From NCBI GenBank assembly GCA_963575745.1, contig CAUYUJ010016366.1, positions 161,001 through 225,000 on the forward strand: a stretch of 64,000 nucleotides of DNA, read 5' to 3'. The translations under genes and the position numbers were made by a program. The DNA comes from Prorocentrum cordatum. Taxonomy: Eukaryota; Sar; Dinophyceae; Prorocentrales; Prorocentraceae. Of this stretch, positions 44,126 to 57,328 are shown in pieces; positions within the stretch are counted from its first letter, which is position 1, and the number at the start of each line of letters is the position of its first letter. The notes under the pieces were generated by a model. That model did not search any database. It was not told the DNA's origin and worked only from the letters and a program-made list of their open reading frames with translations.

Positions 44126-44454
44126 GAGATTTCCGTGTAATCCCAAGACGGCCCAGGATAGCGCCCACGCGAACCTTGAGGATTCGAGCAGCCCAAGCAA
44201 GCCCCAAAGCGCCATAAGCTAACCTGCAAATGGCCCCGGAGATCCTTGGGCGGCGAAAAAGATCAAGAGAGTCACCAGAGGCAAAGCAAAACAAAGTGCC
44301 AGTTGATGTTGCAAGATGTTGTTTCTTCCAGATTTCGTGGCTCGGGGAGGGCTGCAGAGGACGAGGAGGGAACAAGGGAGATCGAACGCAGAAGAGGAGG
44401 AGGAGAAGGAGGATTAGGAGGAAGAGAAGGAAGACGACAAGCGGATTGGAGTAG

Positions 44455-44891
44455 ACGGATGACGCTGACGATGGTGATGTTGATGTTGTTGATGGTGATG
44501 ATGATGGTGGTGATGGTGATGGTGATAATGATTATGGTGATGGTGATGATAATGATGATGGTGAGGTTCCCGATTATATGTATGATGATGTTTATGGTGA
44601 TGATAACAATAACAATAATCCGATTGTTAGTAATAAGATAATAAGGATGATGATGACGAAGATGGTAATGGCGACGATTATGATGATGATGGTGACGATG
44701 ATGATGATAGTGATGATGAGGATGTTGATAATGGTGTTGATGATGATGACGACGAGTATGGTGATAGCGACGATGATTATGTTGTTGATGATAATGATGG
44801 TGATGATACCCGTGGCGGTGACAGTGACGATGACGATGGCGATGGCGATGACGATGATAACGGTTGTGATGATGACGACTATTGTGTTGAC

Positions 44892-44990
<99 letters not shown>

Positions 44991-45060
44991 GGTGGTGATG
45001 ATGATGATGATGATGATGTCGATGATGATGGGGATTGTGGTAGATGATGACGACGATTAT
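44455..45060 (+). repeat. (GAT)n array
   Basis: GATGATGATG with GTGATGGTG variants; about 75 bp (44893-44975) nearly perfect, followed by (GGT)n. Confidence 0.97.
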
Positions 45061-45199
45061 GATAATGCCGAGAACGTAAGCGCGCGAAGCGCGCGCGCGT
45101 GAGTGGGAGTAGAAGAACTTACAGAGTATATCTAATATAAACAAATACGCCGGGCCCCCTCCCGGGGCGTCTTCCACCTCGCTCACATTTGATGTACGC

Positions 45200-46530
45200 T
45201 CCCGGTACAGCGCTTCCCGGCCTCCCGGGGAGCCCCCACAATGCCCAAAGACAGTCCAAGACGACCCCAAGAAGCCCCCCCAACGTAAAAGAATTGCCCA
45301 GGACGCTCCCAAGCAACCCAGGATAGCTTTCCGGCGGCTCTCCAGGTTCCCAGGAGGCCTCCAAGAGACCTCAAGAGAGCTCCGAGAGGCCTCCCGAGAG
45401 CGCCCAGAGAACCCAAAGTCGTGAATTGTCTTAGTTGTTTGCAGGGTTTTTGTCTTTTCACCATTTCATGTTTCCAACGCTCCAAGACGGCCGAAGAGGT
45501 CCCCAAGACCTCCCAAGAGGCCCCCAAGACGGCCCCAAGACGGGCCAAGACGGGCGCAAGAGGCGCCCCGCACCCAAGATGAGCCCAGGAGTGGGAGCAG
45601 GAGGCCGCCAGAGACTTCCGAGAGGACTCTGGGACCCCCCAGAGGCCTCCAACACACCACAGACCTTTGAGAGGCCCCCGAAAACACACCGACGAGGTCC
45701 CCAAAACAGCCCAAGAGAGTTTCGAGAGCCGTCCCGAGAGAGCCCGAAGAGGGTAAAAACTCTGATTTCCAATAGGTTTGTAGATTTGTTTCACCTTGTC
45801 ATGTTTTCTGGCTTCCAACGCTCCAAGACCGAGGAATTTGGAGAAACCCCAAAAAAGGATTTTCAGAGAACCCCCTTTTTCCCAACAATCCTGTGGTGTT
45901 GGGTCATCTTTTTGAAGAGACAGCGCCCCGCCCATTCCTCCCTGCAGTACAGCGCTTCGTGGCCCCATAGGGAGCTCCACCGAAGGCTCCAGTGGGACCG
46001 CCCGCATGCGTCATCCACCACCCAGTACAGCGCTTCGTGGCCCCATAGGGAGCTCCACCGAAGGCTCCAGTGGGACCGCCCGCATGCGTCATCCACCACC
46101 CAGAACAGCGCTTCGTGGCCCCATAGGGGGCTCCACCGGAGGCCCCAGTGGGTCCGCCCGCATGCGCCATCAACCACCCAGCACAGCGTTTCGTGGCCCC
46201 ATAGAGGGCTCCACCGAAGGCCCCAGTGAGACCGCCCGCATGCGTCACCCACCACCCAGCACAGCATTTCGTAGCTCCATAGGCAAGAGCGGGAGCAGGA
46301 GGCCGCCAGAGCCCCAGAGGCCTCCAACACACCCAGACCCTTGAGAGGCTCCCAAAAATCCCCGACGAGGCCCCCAAAACAGCCCAAGAGAGAGTTTCGA
46401 GTTGCTTTCCAGTGGTTTTTGCCGACGGTTGCTTTCCAGTGGTTTTTGTCGACGGTTTTCGCTTTCTCACGTTTTCCCGCTTCAACGCTCCAAGACCTAG
46501 GAATTCGAAAACAAATCAAAAAAACATCGA
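45200..46530 (-). repeat. CTTGGGG-type element with 78-bp array nested inside
   Basis: On the minus strand CTTGGGGGCCTCTTGGG-type microrepeats and an AAAAGACAAAAACC core recall the 17.1-kb element. Blocks 45590-45850 and 46285-46525 are direct repeats (GGAGCAGGAGGCCGCCAGAG, CCAAAACAGCCCAAGAGAG, CAACGCTCCAAGACC) that bracket the reversed 78-bp array at 45945-46280. The junction GTGTTGGGTCATC...GAGACAGCGCCCC at 45895-45930 is also present, inverted, at 29880-29925 beside the other array. Confidence 0.8.
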
Positions 46531-47136
46531 GAGATTCTTTGTTGGGAAGTTGGGACTCCTACTCCCTATCCTCTTCCTCGAGCCCCATCAAGGCTTCGGG
46601 GTCACATGCAAAAGTGTTTCGGGAATGCCGTTGAACTATCTGCCGCTGCCTTGGCACTCTCTTGGATCGTCATCGTGTCCTCTTGGCTGCCCCTGAAACC
46701 ATTGTAGAAATCGAGACCCCATGATCCCATGAGTTGAAGCAGTGGGATGTCATATTATTTTCTTTCAAACTCACCCCATTTTTGCACGAAGACCCCGAGG
46801 CATCCCAACAGACCGTGGCCTGCATGCAGAAAACGTCTAACTCACAACCCAGGCACTACAACTTGAAAACAAGGAAATCCCACCATTCCGTTTTTTCCCC
46901 AAGTTCGCCCCCCCTGTCTATTCTTGCACAACACACCACAACTAAGGCCCCAGAAAAGAAGCCAGGAAGCCTTCGAGGGCCCCCAAACGTTGAATACCTA
47001 ACGGCAATTAATGATTATTGCGTTTCCGCAGTTCCCCTTCTACACGATTCCGAGGTTTGCGCGGGGCCTCCAAGAGAGTCCCTGGATGCAAGAAACGGCA
47101 AGGATGAGATTCCACGAGTTCGCCCATCACGCCTAG
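46530..47136. other. No supported gene
   Basis: An open frame at 46734-47147 (137 codons) lacks any motif; listed only for completeness. Confidence 0.4.
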
Positions 47137-47179
47137 CTAGAACTTGAGCGCGCGCGCGAAGCGCGCGCGATGGTTCTAG
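47137..47179. repeat. Inverted repeat with (CG)n stem
   Basis: CTAGAAC...GCGCGCGCG-AA-GCGCGCGCG...GTTCTAG; followed by (TG)n and (TA)n. Confidence 0.85.
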
Positions 47180-47199
47180 TGTGTGTGTGTACATATATA

Positions 47200-49640
47200 T
47201 ATATGAGTAGAAGGCCATCGGGCGCGAATCGTGCGAGGGAGATGTCGAAATGAGGCTCCCTTAAACAGATTGCCGGCAAGCCGAAAGCCCATGGAATGCC
47301 AAAGGGCACGACATGCGTGAGGATAGTGCCGCATTGGTGTTCTTTTGAGCCATACTTCGACTACGCGTAGGAGTGACCCTTCGCAAGAATGGCCGTTGGT
47401 GCTGGCTCCAAGGGAGTTGGGTGATTTGTCTTTTGGAATGAGCTTGTCTTCGCGTCGGCACCCGTATCCCGTGATTGCGTCCGCATTTGAGCGCGCTAGG
47501 TTCAGGTCTACCACATACATTCGACAGCAACGCGTACGCGGCGCAACCTACAGTGTGCATTGTGCATTGGTTTCCCCAGGGGGGCCGGTCGACGGAACGG
47601 CGCGTTTCCCCCCTCAGGAATCCCAGCCCAAGTCCTAAATCGTCTGTATATTTTGATGTATTTGGGGTAGGTTTGGATATATCTTGATATGTCCGAAAAG
47701 TTTAAGTATCTTTGTCGAACTAATGGGGGGCTGTAATATTGCAGGCTACTTCCAGATATTCAAACATATTCCAGGTCCACGGATGGGGCCCGTGTTGGCC
47801 ATGACACCCGACCTGGTCAGACTTGATCGCGATGCGGCCCGGCAGTGCCAGACCTCATCGTGGTCGCCCCGGGCAGCGTCTGCTGTCGCAGCGCCTTCGA
47901 AGTGCCATTCAGGCCGTTCGAATCCAATTGGCGGAATTCCGCAGCTGCCCGCTGGCGCAAAAACAATTCGAGCATTCCCACGCCGATCGTTGATGCCGCG
48001 CGGCAGTACTGGCTTGCGCGGTTGCGGTGGGCCCCCACGGGCGCCCCTGAAGCCGCGCACAAGGTCACTCCAGTCTAGGGTCATTCCTACGTGTAGTCGA
48101 ATACTGGCGGCCACCGAAGAGCCTATAGAAAACCATGGGGCGTGCTGCATTGGGGCTCCCTTGAGGAATCTTGGCGGCACGCTGAGAGCCTGTGGAGTGC
48201 TAAGTGGCACGAGGCGCGTGAGGGGTGTGCCGACTTGGACCTGGGAGGCACCATGCTAGAGCGGGCACGGGTGCTCGCTCCGCGCCGCGGCAGCGACTGA
48301 TTGCGAGCGGGGCCAGGTGACCCCCTCAGGGAGCGGCTTTGCGGGGCAACCATTGGTTTTATTCGAACCGCGTAGCGAGACGACTGGTGGTGCAAGAGAA
48401 ATATAGAGGCAGAGTTGGAAGAGGCCGAGGTTGAGGCAGAGAGATACATTCCCAACGGTGCAGAGACGTTGATGCTCACATAGTTTTTTCAGTGATGCAA
48501 GGGCACGTTGTGGATACCATCCGAGATGGAGAGGTAGCGATAACGATATAGATGCGGATTGAGTCAGCAATCAGAGGAAGCATGAACAGATAAATTGAAC
48601 AGACGGATGAGTGGGTATGGCAACAGAGATAATAGCAACGCGCTGGGGGCGCCAATATGTTCGGACGGTTCGTTAAGGTTTATGTGGCCCCATTTCGTCC
48701 GCAAACTATTCGCAGCAGCTTGACTGTGCGGCAAGTGAGTGGCCCCCGTCCCCCACCCGCATCAACAGAAACGTAGCAGATGTGGTTCAATGGTGGTGGC
48801 GCTAATTGTGAATGTTGTTTCCAACCGTGGCGCATGATTAAGCATAAGAGTCGACACGACTAGGGCGAGCGGGTTTCAAAAGAGAGTTCTTTATATTCGG
48901 GCGCATTGATTGGGCAGTCTTTGGCGTGTCGTTTGGAGGCCCTGGAGGGTACGATGTGAAGCCACTACAACCTGCCGCCGGTGACGATCTCTGTGGATGT
49001 CCCTTAGCTGGCGACTGCAAACTGTAGAGCCACTTGGTGAGTGAAGCTTTCTGTGGGTTGCAGAACGCGACGGATAGAATCCTAACGATTTGCTCATCCA
49101 ATATCAGATGGCAGCGGCGTCTCTGAGAGGTGAGTTAGAATTTCCAGCCGCAAGAAGGGTGGAACGCAAGAGTCTAGAGTGCGAAGGGGAACATGTGCGA
49201 ATATCGACCAATGCAGCGAGTACATGGGCAAGAGAGTCGATATGAGGCGAGGGATTCGTGCAATGTCGGGAGGCACGACGTATTACGCCTACTACAAGTT
49301 TGCGGACACAGGAGTGTTCTATGGCCCGCGACCAATATGGGCGCAAGGGGAAGCAGAGCCATGAGCATTTGCAAAGGAGGCGGGCGGACGGAGAGCCCGA
49401 GCTGCAGAGGTAGGACGAGGGAGGACAGAGAGGCGCTGCATGCACTGTAGGTACCAGAATGTGTACAAGACGGTGCAGAGAACGATCGCGTATGCCTCGC
49501 AACGGCGACGTTTGCATTTCTATCGTCATGAATCGGTTTTGAAGGGTTCAAGCGTTACCAGGGAGTTCTCGACGAGCCGTTGCTTGTGGAACGAACTTGT
49601 GCAAAGCGGTGCAGAAAGCGACCGCGTGTGCCTCGGAACG
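47200..49640. other. Intergenic with diverged 78-bp-family monomers
   Basis: Monomers recognisable near 47255-47335 and 48140-48235 (GAGGCTCCC, GGCACGA..TGCGTGAGG, TGTGCCGA wording). Numerous short frames on both strands are unsupported. Confidence 0.45.
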
Positions 49641-49785
49641 GCCTCGCTGGGAGTTCCGCGCAGATCTCTTGGATCGGCTCTGGGCCCCTCTGGCGCCGCC
49701 CCTGGCGCGCTCCGCGCGCCAGTGAGGGGGACCCAGTGCCGATCCAAGAAATTCGAGCGGATCTCCGAAAGTTGATGTCATGCAG
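49640..49785 (+). mobile_element. Family A2 element
   Basis: GAGTTCCGCGCAGATCTCTT then GGATCGGC at the left, the inverse GCCGATCCAAGAAATTCGAG at the right, and a GGCGCCGCCCCTGGCGCGC hairpin in the centre. Confidence 0.85.
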
Positions 49786-50214
49786 GTTCCTCTTCCTCCC
49801 AGGCGGGGCCTCGGCGCCTCCAAACCACGCACCGGTCCACAACCTGAAAGTGTGTATGTTCCCGCCCCCAGGTGTATTGCGTTTGCTCCCTCTACCGGCC
49901 CGCGCGTTGGCGCGCCCAGCCACCAAGGATTTCGGGGGACAGAGCCACGCAGATCGATGCAAGTCGATCGAAGTCAACGCAATCGATGCAAGACGACGCA
50001 ATCAATGCAATGCAAGCCCAGGACGAGTCGGGGTAAGTCCAAAGACGCCCAGACAAGTCCTGATCAAGTCTTGGAAGATCCAGCGCGAGCCGAGGAACAG
50101 CAAAAGTCCAGGCCCATGCAGTTGTTGTGGCGTGCGCTCTTGGAGCGAGCATGGCACAGATCCTGATTCGAAAGTTCGCCCTCCACGCTGACAAGCGACT
50201 GCGCTCTACCAGCC
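49786..50214. other. No gene recognised
   Basis: Short CAATCGATGCAAG/AGTCGATCGAAG direct repeats at 49945-50020; otherwise unremarkable. Confidence 0.45.
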
Positions 50215-50268
50215 TAGCCTCCTCTTCCTCCTCCTCATCCTCATCCTCATCCTCCTCATCCTCCTAAT

Positions 50269-50299
<31 letters not shown>

Positions 50300-50313
50300 A
50301 TCATCACCACCAC

Positions 50314-50358
<45 letters not shown>

Positions 50359-50375
50359 TCTCCTCCTCCTCCTCA
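50215..50375 (+). repeat. CTC and CAT trinucleotide array
   Basis: CTCCTCATC then CATCATCAT repeats. Confidence 0.97.
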
Positions 50376-50834
50376 CTGGATGCGGAGAGTCGCTGAGCCC
50401 CGAACGGGTTGAAGAGGAGCCCATCGCCGCTCCATCGGCGACATATCAGTACAAGAAGAAGGCGACAGAGGGGGCCGCGACTTGAGAGCCGCAGCGCGTC
50501 CGCGCCGTTGGGCCGCAGTCGGCCCATCGCCTTGCGCTTCGCGTAGTCCTTCTGTTGGTGAGCTTGCTCAAGTCTTCGTCTTCGTTATCGTCGCTGTCGT
50601 TGTCCCTGTCCTCGCCTCGATCGTCGGCGACGGCGACGGCAGCGTCGGCGTCGGCGCCGGCGGCGCGATGGGGAGGCGCGCCTGGGCGCACTGGCCTGCA
50701 GAGCCGGAGGCGCGGCGGCAGCTCCCCGCCTCCCCTTCCGGCCAGAGCAGAAGGCGGATGTGCGCGCGTCGGGGGGGGGTGACAGCCCAGGCGCCCACAT
50801 CTCGGCAGGCGCGGTCCTCGTGTTCGGGAGGGGG

Positions 50835-52640
<1,806 letters not shown>

Positions 52641-52779
52641 ATGGGCTAGGCCCGCCGTGGCCAAAAAAGATCTGCGTTCGTTATGGTGCGTTCCTGATGG
52701 TAGCATGCCGACCGTACTGACCCCTCTCCTCAGTGGTAGCGCGCCGCGAGAGGTACGGGGCCCGGGCAGCACGGAGGGG

Positions 52780-53345
52780 TGTGTCACGAGGCGTGCGAGT
52801 GGGGTGCGCCGAAATTCGACGGCGGAGCGGCACGACCAGGCCTTGCCATTGGGGCCTTCGGTGGAGCTCCCTGTGGGGTCACGAAGCGCGTGAGGGATGT
52901 GCCCGAATTGGCGGGGGAACGCCATGCGTACCATGCCGCTGGGGCCTTCGGTGGAGCTCCACACGAGCCATGCCGAACTGGGCGGGGGGAGGCCATGCGG
53001 GCCTGCCACTGGGGCCTCAACACGTCAGGACAGGTTCGGCACCAATCGTTGCTCCTGGTGGTGGGAGGGCCGTCTTGGCGCCCCCTTGGGGAGCGTGGTG
53101 GCGTTGTGCGGTGATGATGGCACCGATGCAATTTCTTGTTTGTTCGAGGGGCATCCGCGAGGCTATCTTGGAGCCTCCTGTGTCCTTCGTAGGTGCGTTT
53201 GGGCCTCTCGGGGGCCAGGTGAGGACCTCTGGGGGTCCATGGGCCACGAAGTGCGTGAGGGACGTGCCGAAATGAGGCTCCCATGAGCTGCCTTGAGGGG
53301 CCAGCCGAGCGCCTCTGGAGGTCCATGATCAACGAAGTGCATGAG
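52780..53345 (+). repeat. Diverged 78-bp-family monomers
   Basis: GGGGCCTTCGGTGGAGCTCC occurs at 52852 and 52942, with TCACGAAGCGCGTGAGGGATG; the unit continues in more diverged form to 53345. Confidence 0.8.
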
Positions 53346-53690
53346 TGGTGAGGCGAGTGAAGGCTCACAAGGGAGTGGAGGTGCGAATCCATGAGATTCC
53401 GACGTCTCCCAGATTTTTCTTTCGTGTCGATTAGACACTCTGCGTGTGCGTGCGAAACAAGGATGCCGCCACACACTCCTCACAGCCACACAGACCCTAA
53501 GAATCCAAACTACATCAATGTTTCTGCTTCGCCGACGTCTCCTAGAAGCCTGCGGGTCTGAATCCAATGTGTCCCAGCCCTCCTGTGTGTTGGGATCTCG
53601 TTCTGAATCGTGCCATGTGGTCTCCACCTCTCCTCTCCCGCCTCCGCTTTTTCTCCCCGCCTCCCTCCTCCTGTCATATGCTTCCTCCAC
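53346..53690. other. No gene recognised
   Basis: Unique-looking sequence without coding support. Confidence 0.5.
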
Positions 53691-54120
53691 CTGCGCTGCT
53701 CCCTGGGAGGTGCGGCTCCTTCGGGGGCTGCGAAGTGCGCAAGTGTCGCCACTTAAGTGGGCTCCTGGGAGGCACCGCGGAGGTGAGGGCAGCGGGGATC
53801 CATTTAAGACCTCACGGCTCCCCCGGGTGCTGCGAACGCGACTATCGCCGCCTCGTGGGCTCCTGAGAGGCACGCGAGACCTCGCAGCTCCCTGGGAGGC
53901 TGCATATTGCGCAACAGTCGCCGCTTTCGTGGGCTCCTGGGAGGTCCAGCGGAGGCGGGAGTCATGCGAGACCTCGCGGCTCCCTGGGAGGCTGCATTCT
54001 GGGCATCTGCTGCCCTTGTTCGTGGGCTCTTGGGAGGTCCAGCGGAGGCGGGACTGCTAACTGCGCATCAGTGGCCTCGTTCGTGTGCTCCTGGGGTGTC
54101 CGGCGGCCCCCGTTAGGGCT
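53690..54120 (+). repeat. About 75-95 bp tandem repeat
   Basis: Five units with GTGGGCTCCTGGGAGGTCCA, GCGGAGGCGGGA, GACCTCGCGGCTCCCTGGGA and GGCTGCA...TGCGCAACAGT. Confidence 0.85.
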
Positions 54121-54144
54121 GACACCTCGGACCAATCGGCGCGG

Positions 54145-54800
54145 CCAGGCGGCTCACAGCGATGGCCCATCGGACTTGCATAGATATTGTCGGTGGCACG
54201 TTCCCCCCCTCCCTTGTGCAGGCCTTCCTAGTGACCAGACGTCGCTTCCCTGGAGGAGGAGGAGGAGGAGGAGGAGGAGGAGGAGGAGGAGGAGGAGGAG
54301 GACGGAGGACGGAGGACGGAGGTTCTCCCCAGGGCCAGAAGGTATTTTCCGGGACGAGGAGGACGACAGGTGGGAGGACGAGATAGAAGCAGGGTGGAGG
54401 TGGGAGGAGCATGGGAAGCATGTGGAAGGGGGAGCAGCGGCTCACAGCGACGGCCCATCGGACCCTAGGGAACATGATCATCAGCATTTGTTTTCTCCCT
54501 CGTGCTGCCGATTTAGGTGTTCGGAAAGCGTTTCCCTCGAAGCGGAGGAGGAAGACGAATGGGGAGGAGGAGGGAGGACGAGCTGAGGAGTGGGCAGAAA
54601 AGGGGGTCCATGCGGTTCACAGCAATGGTCCATCGGACCCGCAGTACATCAGGTGTCAGATACACCCGCGGAGATCGGGCATCGATGTGCGTCAGCAACT
54701 GCGCAATTATCCCCACTTTCACCGGCTGCTGGTAGGCTCAGCGGAGTGGGGTTGCACGCAAACCCAGAGTAGACCTCGCGGCTCCCAGTGAAGCTGCCAA
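54145..54800 (+). repeat. Dispersed direct repeat with GGA tract
   Basis: GGCTCACAGCGATGGCCCAT occurs at 54150, 54437 and (diverged) 54612; the first two copies run on into a CCCTCGTGC/CCCTTGTGC block and a GGAGGAGG tract (54254-54312, 54541-54580). Confidence 0.8.
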
Positions 54801-55835
54801 CTGCACAATTGTCAGGATCTCCGTGAGCAAGAGTGCTGCATATCTTTGAATGAGTTCTTTTGTGAAAATCACTCCGCTTGATAGTTACCGCACGTGGAGA
54901 CAGGGTTGGGCACGTCTCGGGCAGGAGCCTGGCATTACAGATGCAGTGTATGTGTCACGCGTCCCGGGAGAATGGTTGTGCGATTGCGCGGGGTTGCCCC
55001 CAGCATGCATGCATTCTGCATGCAATCTCGCGATCCTCCATGTTTCCATCATTTCATGTTCCTACTTGTGAAGCTCAACACGGTTCTGGCTGCCCTGCTC
55101 CCGCGACGCTCCCGCAGGCGGGCGCGCTGAATTGAGGCTCCCTCGGGCCCTCTGGGGGGGCCAGCTGAGGGCCTCTGGGAGTCCATGGAGCACGAAGTGA
55201 CTGATGGGCCTGCTGAGTTGAGCAACAAGAATTGACCTACAAATGCCTAGCGTCTTCTCCTGGGAGCCTGAGATCCCAAGCAATAACATGTTGACGTGCT
55301 CTGGGAGTCAGCCAAGGCCCCACGGGAGACATTCCAAGACCGCCCGATTTTCCGAGACCGACCACAAAAGAACGTCGCAGCGATTTGCACCGAGCCTCGT
55401 CGAAGCCACCGAACACCTACTGCCTGCTTGTGAGCTTTACGTGGCCATGTCCAATGCGTTCCTTTTCCTGTGCAAGCTCCTCGGCACCGCCTGCACCCCG
55501 GCCCGCCCTCCGGCCGCCTGAGGCCCCGCCCGCCTGTGCCCTGTCTCCCCAATTAGAGCTGTGCGTAGCCCGCCTAGCTTTTGCCGGAAGAGGTTCGCTC
55601 TCGCCCCGCAGACCAAAAATTGTGAGGCTTACGTGCTCGCTCCCCCAATCCAGCAGTCCCCCCGCGGGAGCGTCGGGGGAGCAGAGCGGACTGAGCCGTG
55701 TCAGGTCTGGTGATCGCAAACACCTGGATTGAGGGGGCGTGGAGCAGTGACGGGCCCCGCTTCCACGGGAGCTCGCGGGGGCTTCCGCCGCCGACCGGGG
55801 CGGCACCGGCCGCATTTCGGGGAGGGCACCTCCCC
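54801..55835. other. No gene recognised; one diverged 78-bp monomer
   Basis: The monomer lies at about 55132-55215 (GAGGCTCCCTCGGGCCC, CCAGCTGAGGGCCTCTGGGA, CCATGGAGCACGAAGTG). The rest is unassigned. Confidence 0.45.
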
Positions 55836-55877
55836 CGATCCATGGATTTGGCGACCGCGCGCCAAATCCATGGATCG
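55836..55877. repeat. Perfect 18-bp inverted repeat with 6-nt loop
   Basis: CGATCCATGGATTTGGCG, loop ACCGCG, then its exact reverse complement. Could form a strong hairpin in RNA or a cruciform in DNA. Confidence 0.95.
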
Positions 55878-56174
55878 CTGATACAGTGCCGTTTTTGATA
55901 CATGCTCCGCGTGCGGATCTTGTATGAAAAATGCAGGGATTGAGTATCAAAAACAACGATGAGTTCATGTATACATTGATTCGTAAATTAACCATGTATT
56001 AAAGATCTTATATTTCTTAAAATCCCATGTATTAAAAACTGCCCTGTAGATGTTGGCGCGCCCCCAGCATGAGGCGTCTTGAGGAGCCAGCTGAGCGCCT
56101 CTGCATTCCATGAGGCACGGAGTACGTGAGGGGTGTGCCAGGCCGAAGTCCTCGTGGGCTCGTGAGCGTCCATC

Positions 56175-56355
56175 CCGGGCACGTATGCGTGGCATGAACA
56201 TATTCTTTTGACGGTCCGCGCGGGTTTTTGGGATCTGTGCTGGGCCCCCCCTGGCGGCGCCTCCAAAGCCGCCCCTGGCGCGCTCCGCCCTGGCGCCGGC
56301 GCAGATCCGAGAAGTCCGCGTGGACCGTCGAAGGTCTTTGCTTATGCAGTTGTTG
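56175..56355 (+). mobile_element. Family A2 element
   Basis: GACGGTCCGCGCGGG at the left and CCGCGTGGACCGTCG at the right are inverted; GCATGAACATATTC / CTTTGCTTATGC extend the similarity outward. GGCGCC-rich centre. A diverged 78-bp monomer sits just upstream at 56075-56135. Confidence 0.8.
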
Positions 56356-56399
56356 CTTCCTCTTGTGTGCCACGGGCTTGGGGGCACACACATCACACG

Positions 56400-57247
56400 C
56401 GGAATGATTCTCGCGTGGGTTCAAAATAACCGCGAAAGGTCTGCAGAACCCCCCCAAACAGTGGAAACTGATTATCGCTTCGACGCCCTTATTGACGGAC
56501 TGGGGCCCCATCAATAGCAGAAAATAATGATTCACCCGCGGCGCCCGCCGCGCAACAACGACGGCGGCGACTACGAGTACGATTGCGACGGCGGAGGAGG
56601 AGGAGAAGGGGGAGGAGGAAGAAGACGAGGAGCAGGAGGAGAGGAGCAGGAGCAGGAGGAAGAGAAGGGACGAGTTTTATCCCCCGCCTATAAAAACAGG
56701 GGGGGAGGAGCAAAACTAAGGACCTTCCACGGTTAAGGAGGGGATTTTCAAGGGAAGAAGCGCTCCCGATCGCCGAACGGATTAGATTCGCGTACGACGG
56801 GAAGCGCGAAGCGAACCTTGTTTGGATTTCAATGAAAGACAAAGATTCTGACAGGTGGGCCGATCGCCGAGCCAAAAACCTGTGAGTGTATTCCAACAAC
56901 GGGCGGTTCGCGTGAGATGCAGTCTCAAAATCGGTACTTCGAAGGAGCGGTTGAAAATATTGTGGTTAGCCCTGTTGGAGGCCCAGTGCCACTCTTATGG
57001 AAACGCTCCTCTTCCTACTCGTTCTCCTCCTCCTCCTTCTCCTCCTCGTCCTCCTCGTCCTCCTCGTCAGCCTCGGAGTCGCCATCGGAGTCGCCCTTGG
57101 TCTTCGAGTTGTGCACCAGACTCGCCGTGGAGCGCGCTCTGGCCAGGATCTCTGGGCGAATCCAGCCGTGTGGTGACCAGCTCCCCCCCTAGGAGACCCC
57201 ACTTGGCGAAAGGCATCAAAATGCCTCCCCCATCTTCATCTTCCTCC
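56400..57247 (+). other. Upstream region of the large repeat/coiled-coil gene
   Basis: GGA-rich tract at 56594-56670 and TCC-rich tract at 57005-57070. The reading frame of the gene below is open back to 56855, and an in-frame ATG exists at 57221, so an N-terminal extension is possible. Confidence 0.4.
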
Positions 57248-57269
57248 TCCGAATCCGTTTTGGCTCAAG
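57248..57269 (+). other. Relic spliced leader upstream of the large gene
   Basis: The 22 nt match the DinoSL consensus at 19 positions; the last 13 (TTTTGGCTCAAG with the base before it differing) are essentially intact, differences being T5A, G7T and A10G. The next ATG downstream is 57329, in the frame of the 2-kb-residue protein. Confidence 0.72.
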
Positions 57270-57328
57270 GCTCGAGCGGCTGCAGAAGTATCGTTTTGCT
57301 TCTTACGACGAGGTGGCCGCCTAGAGAA

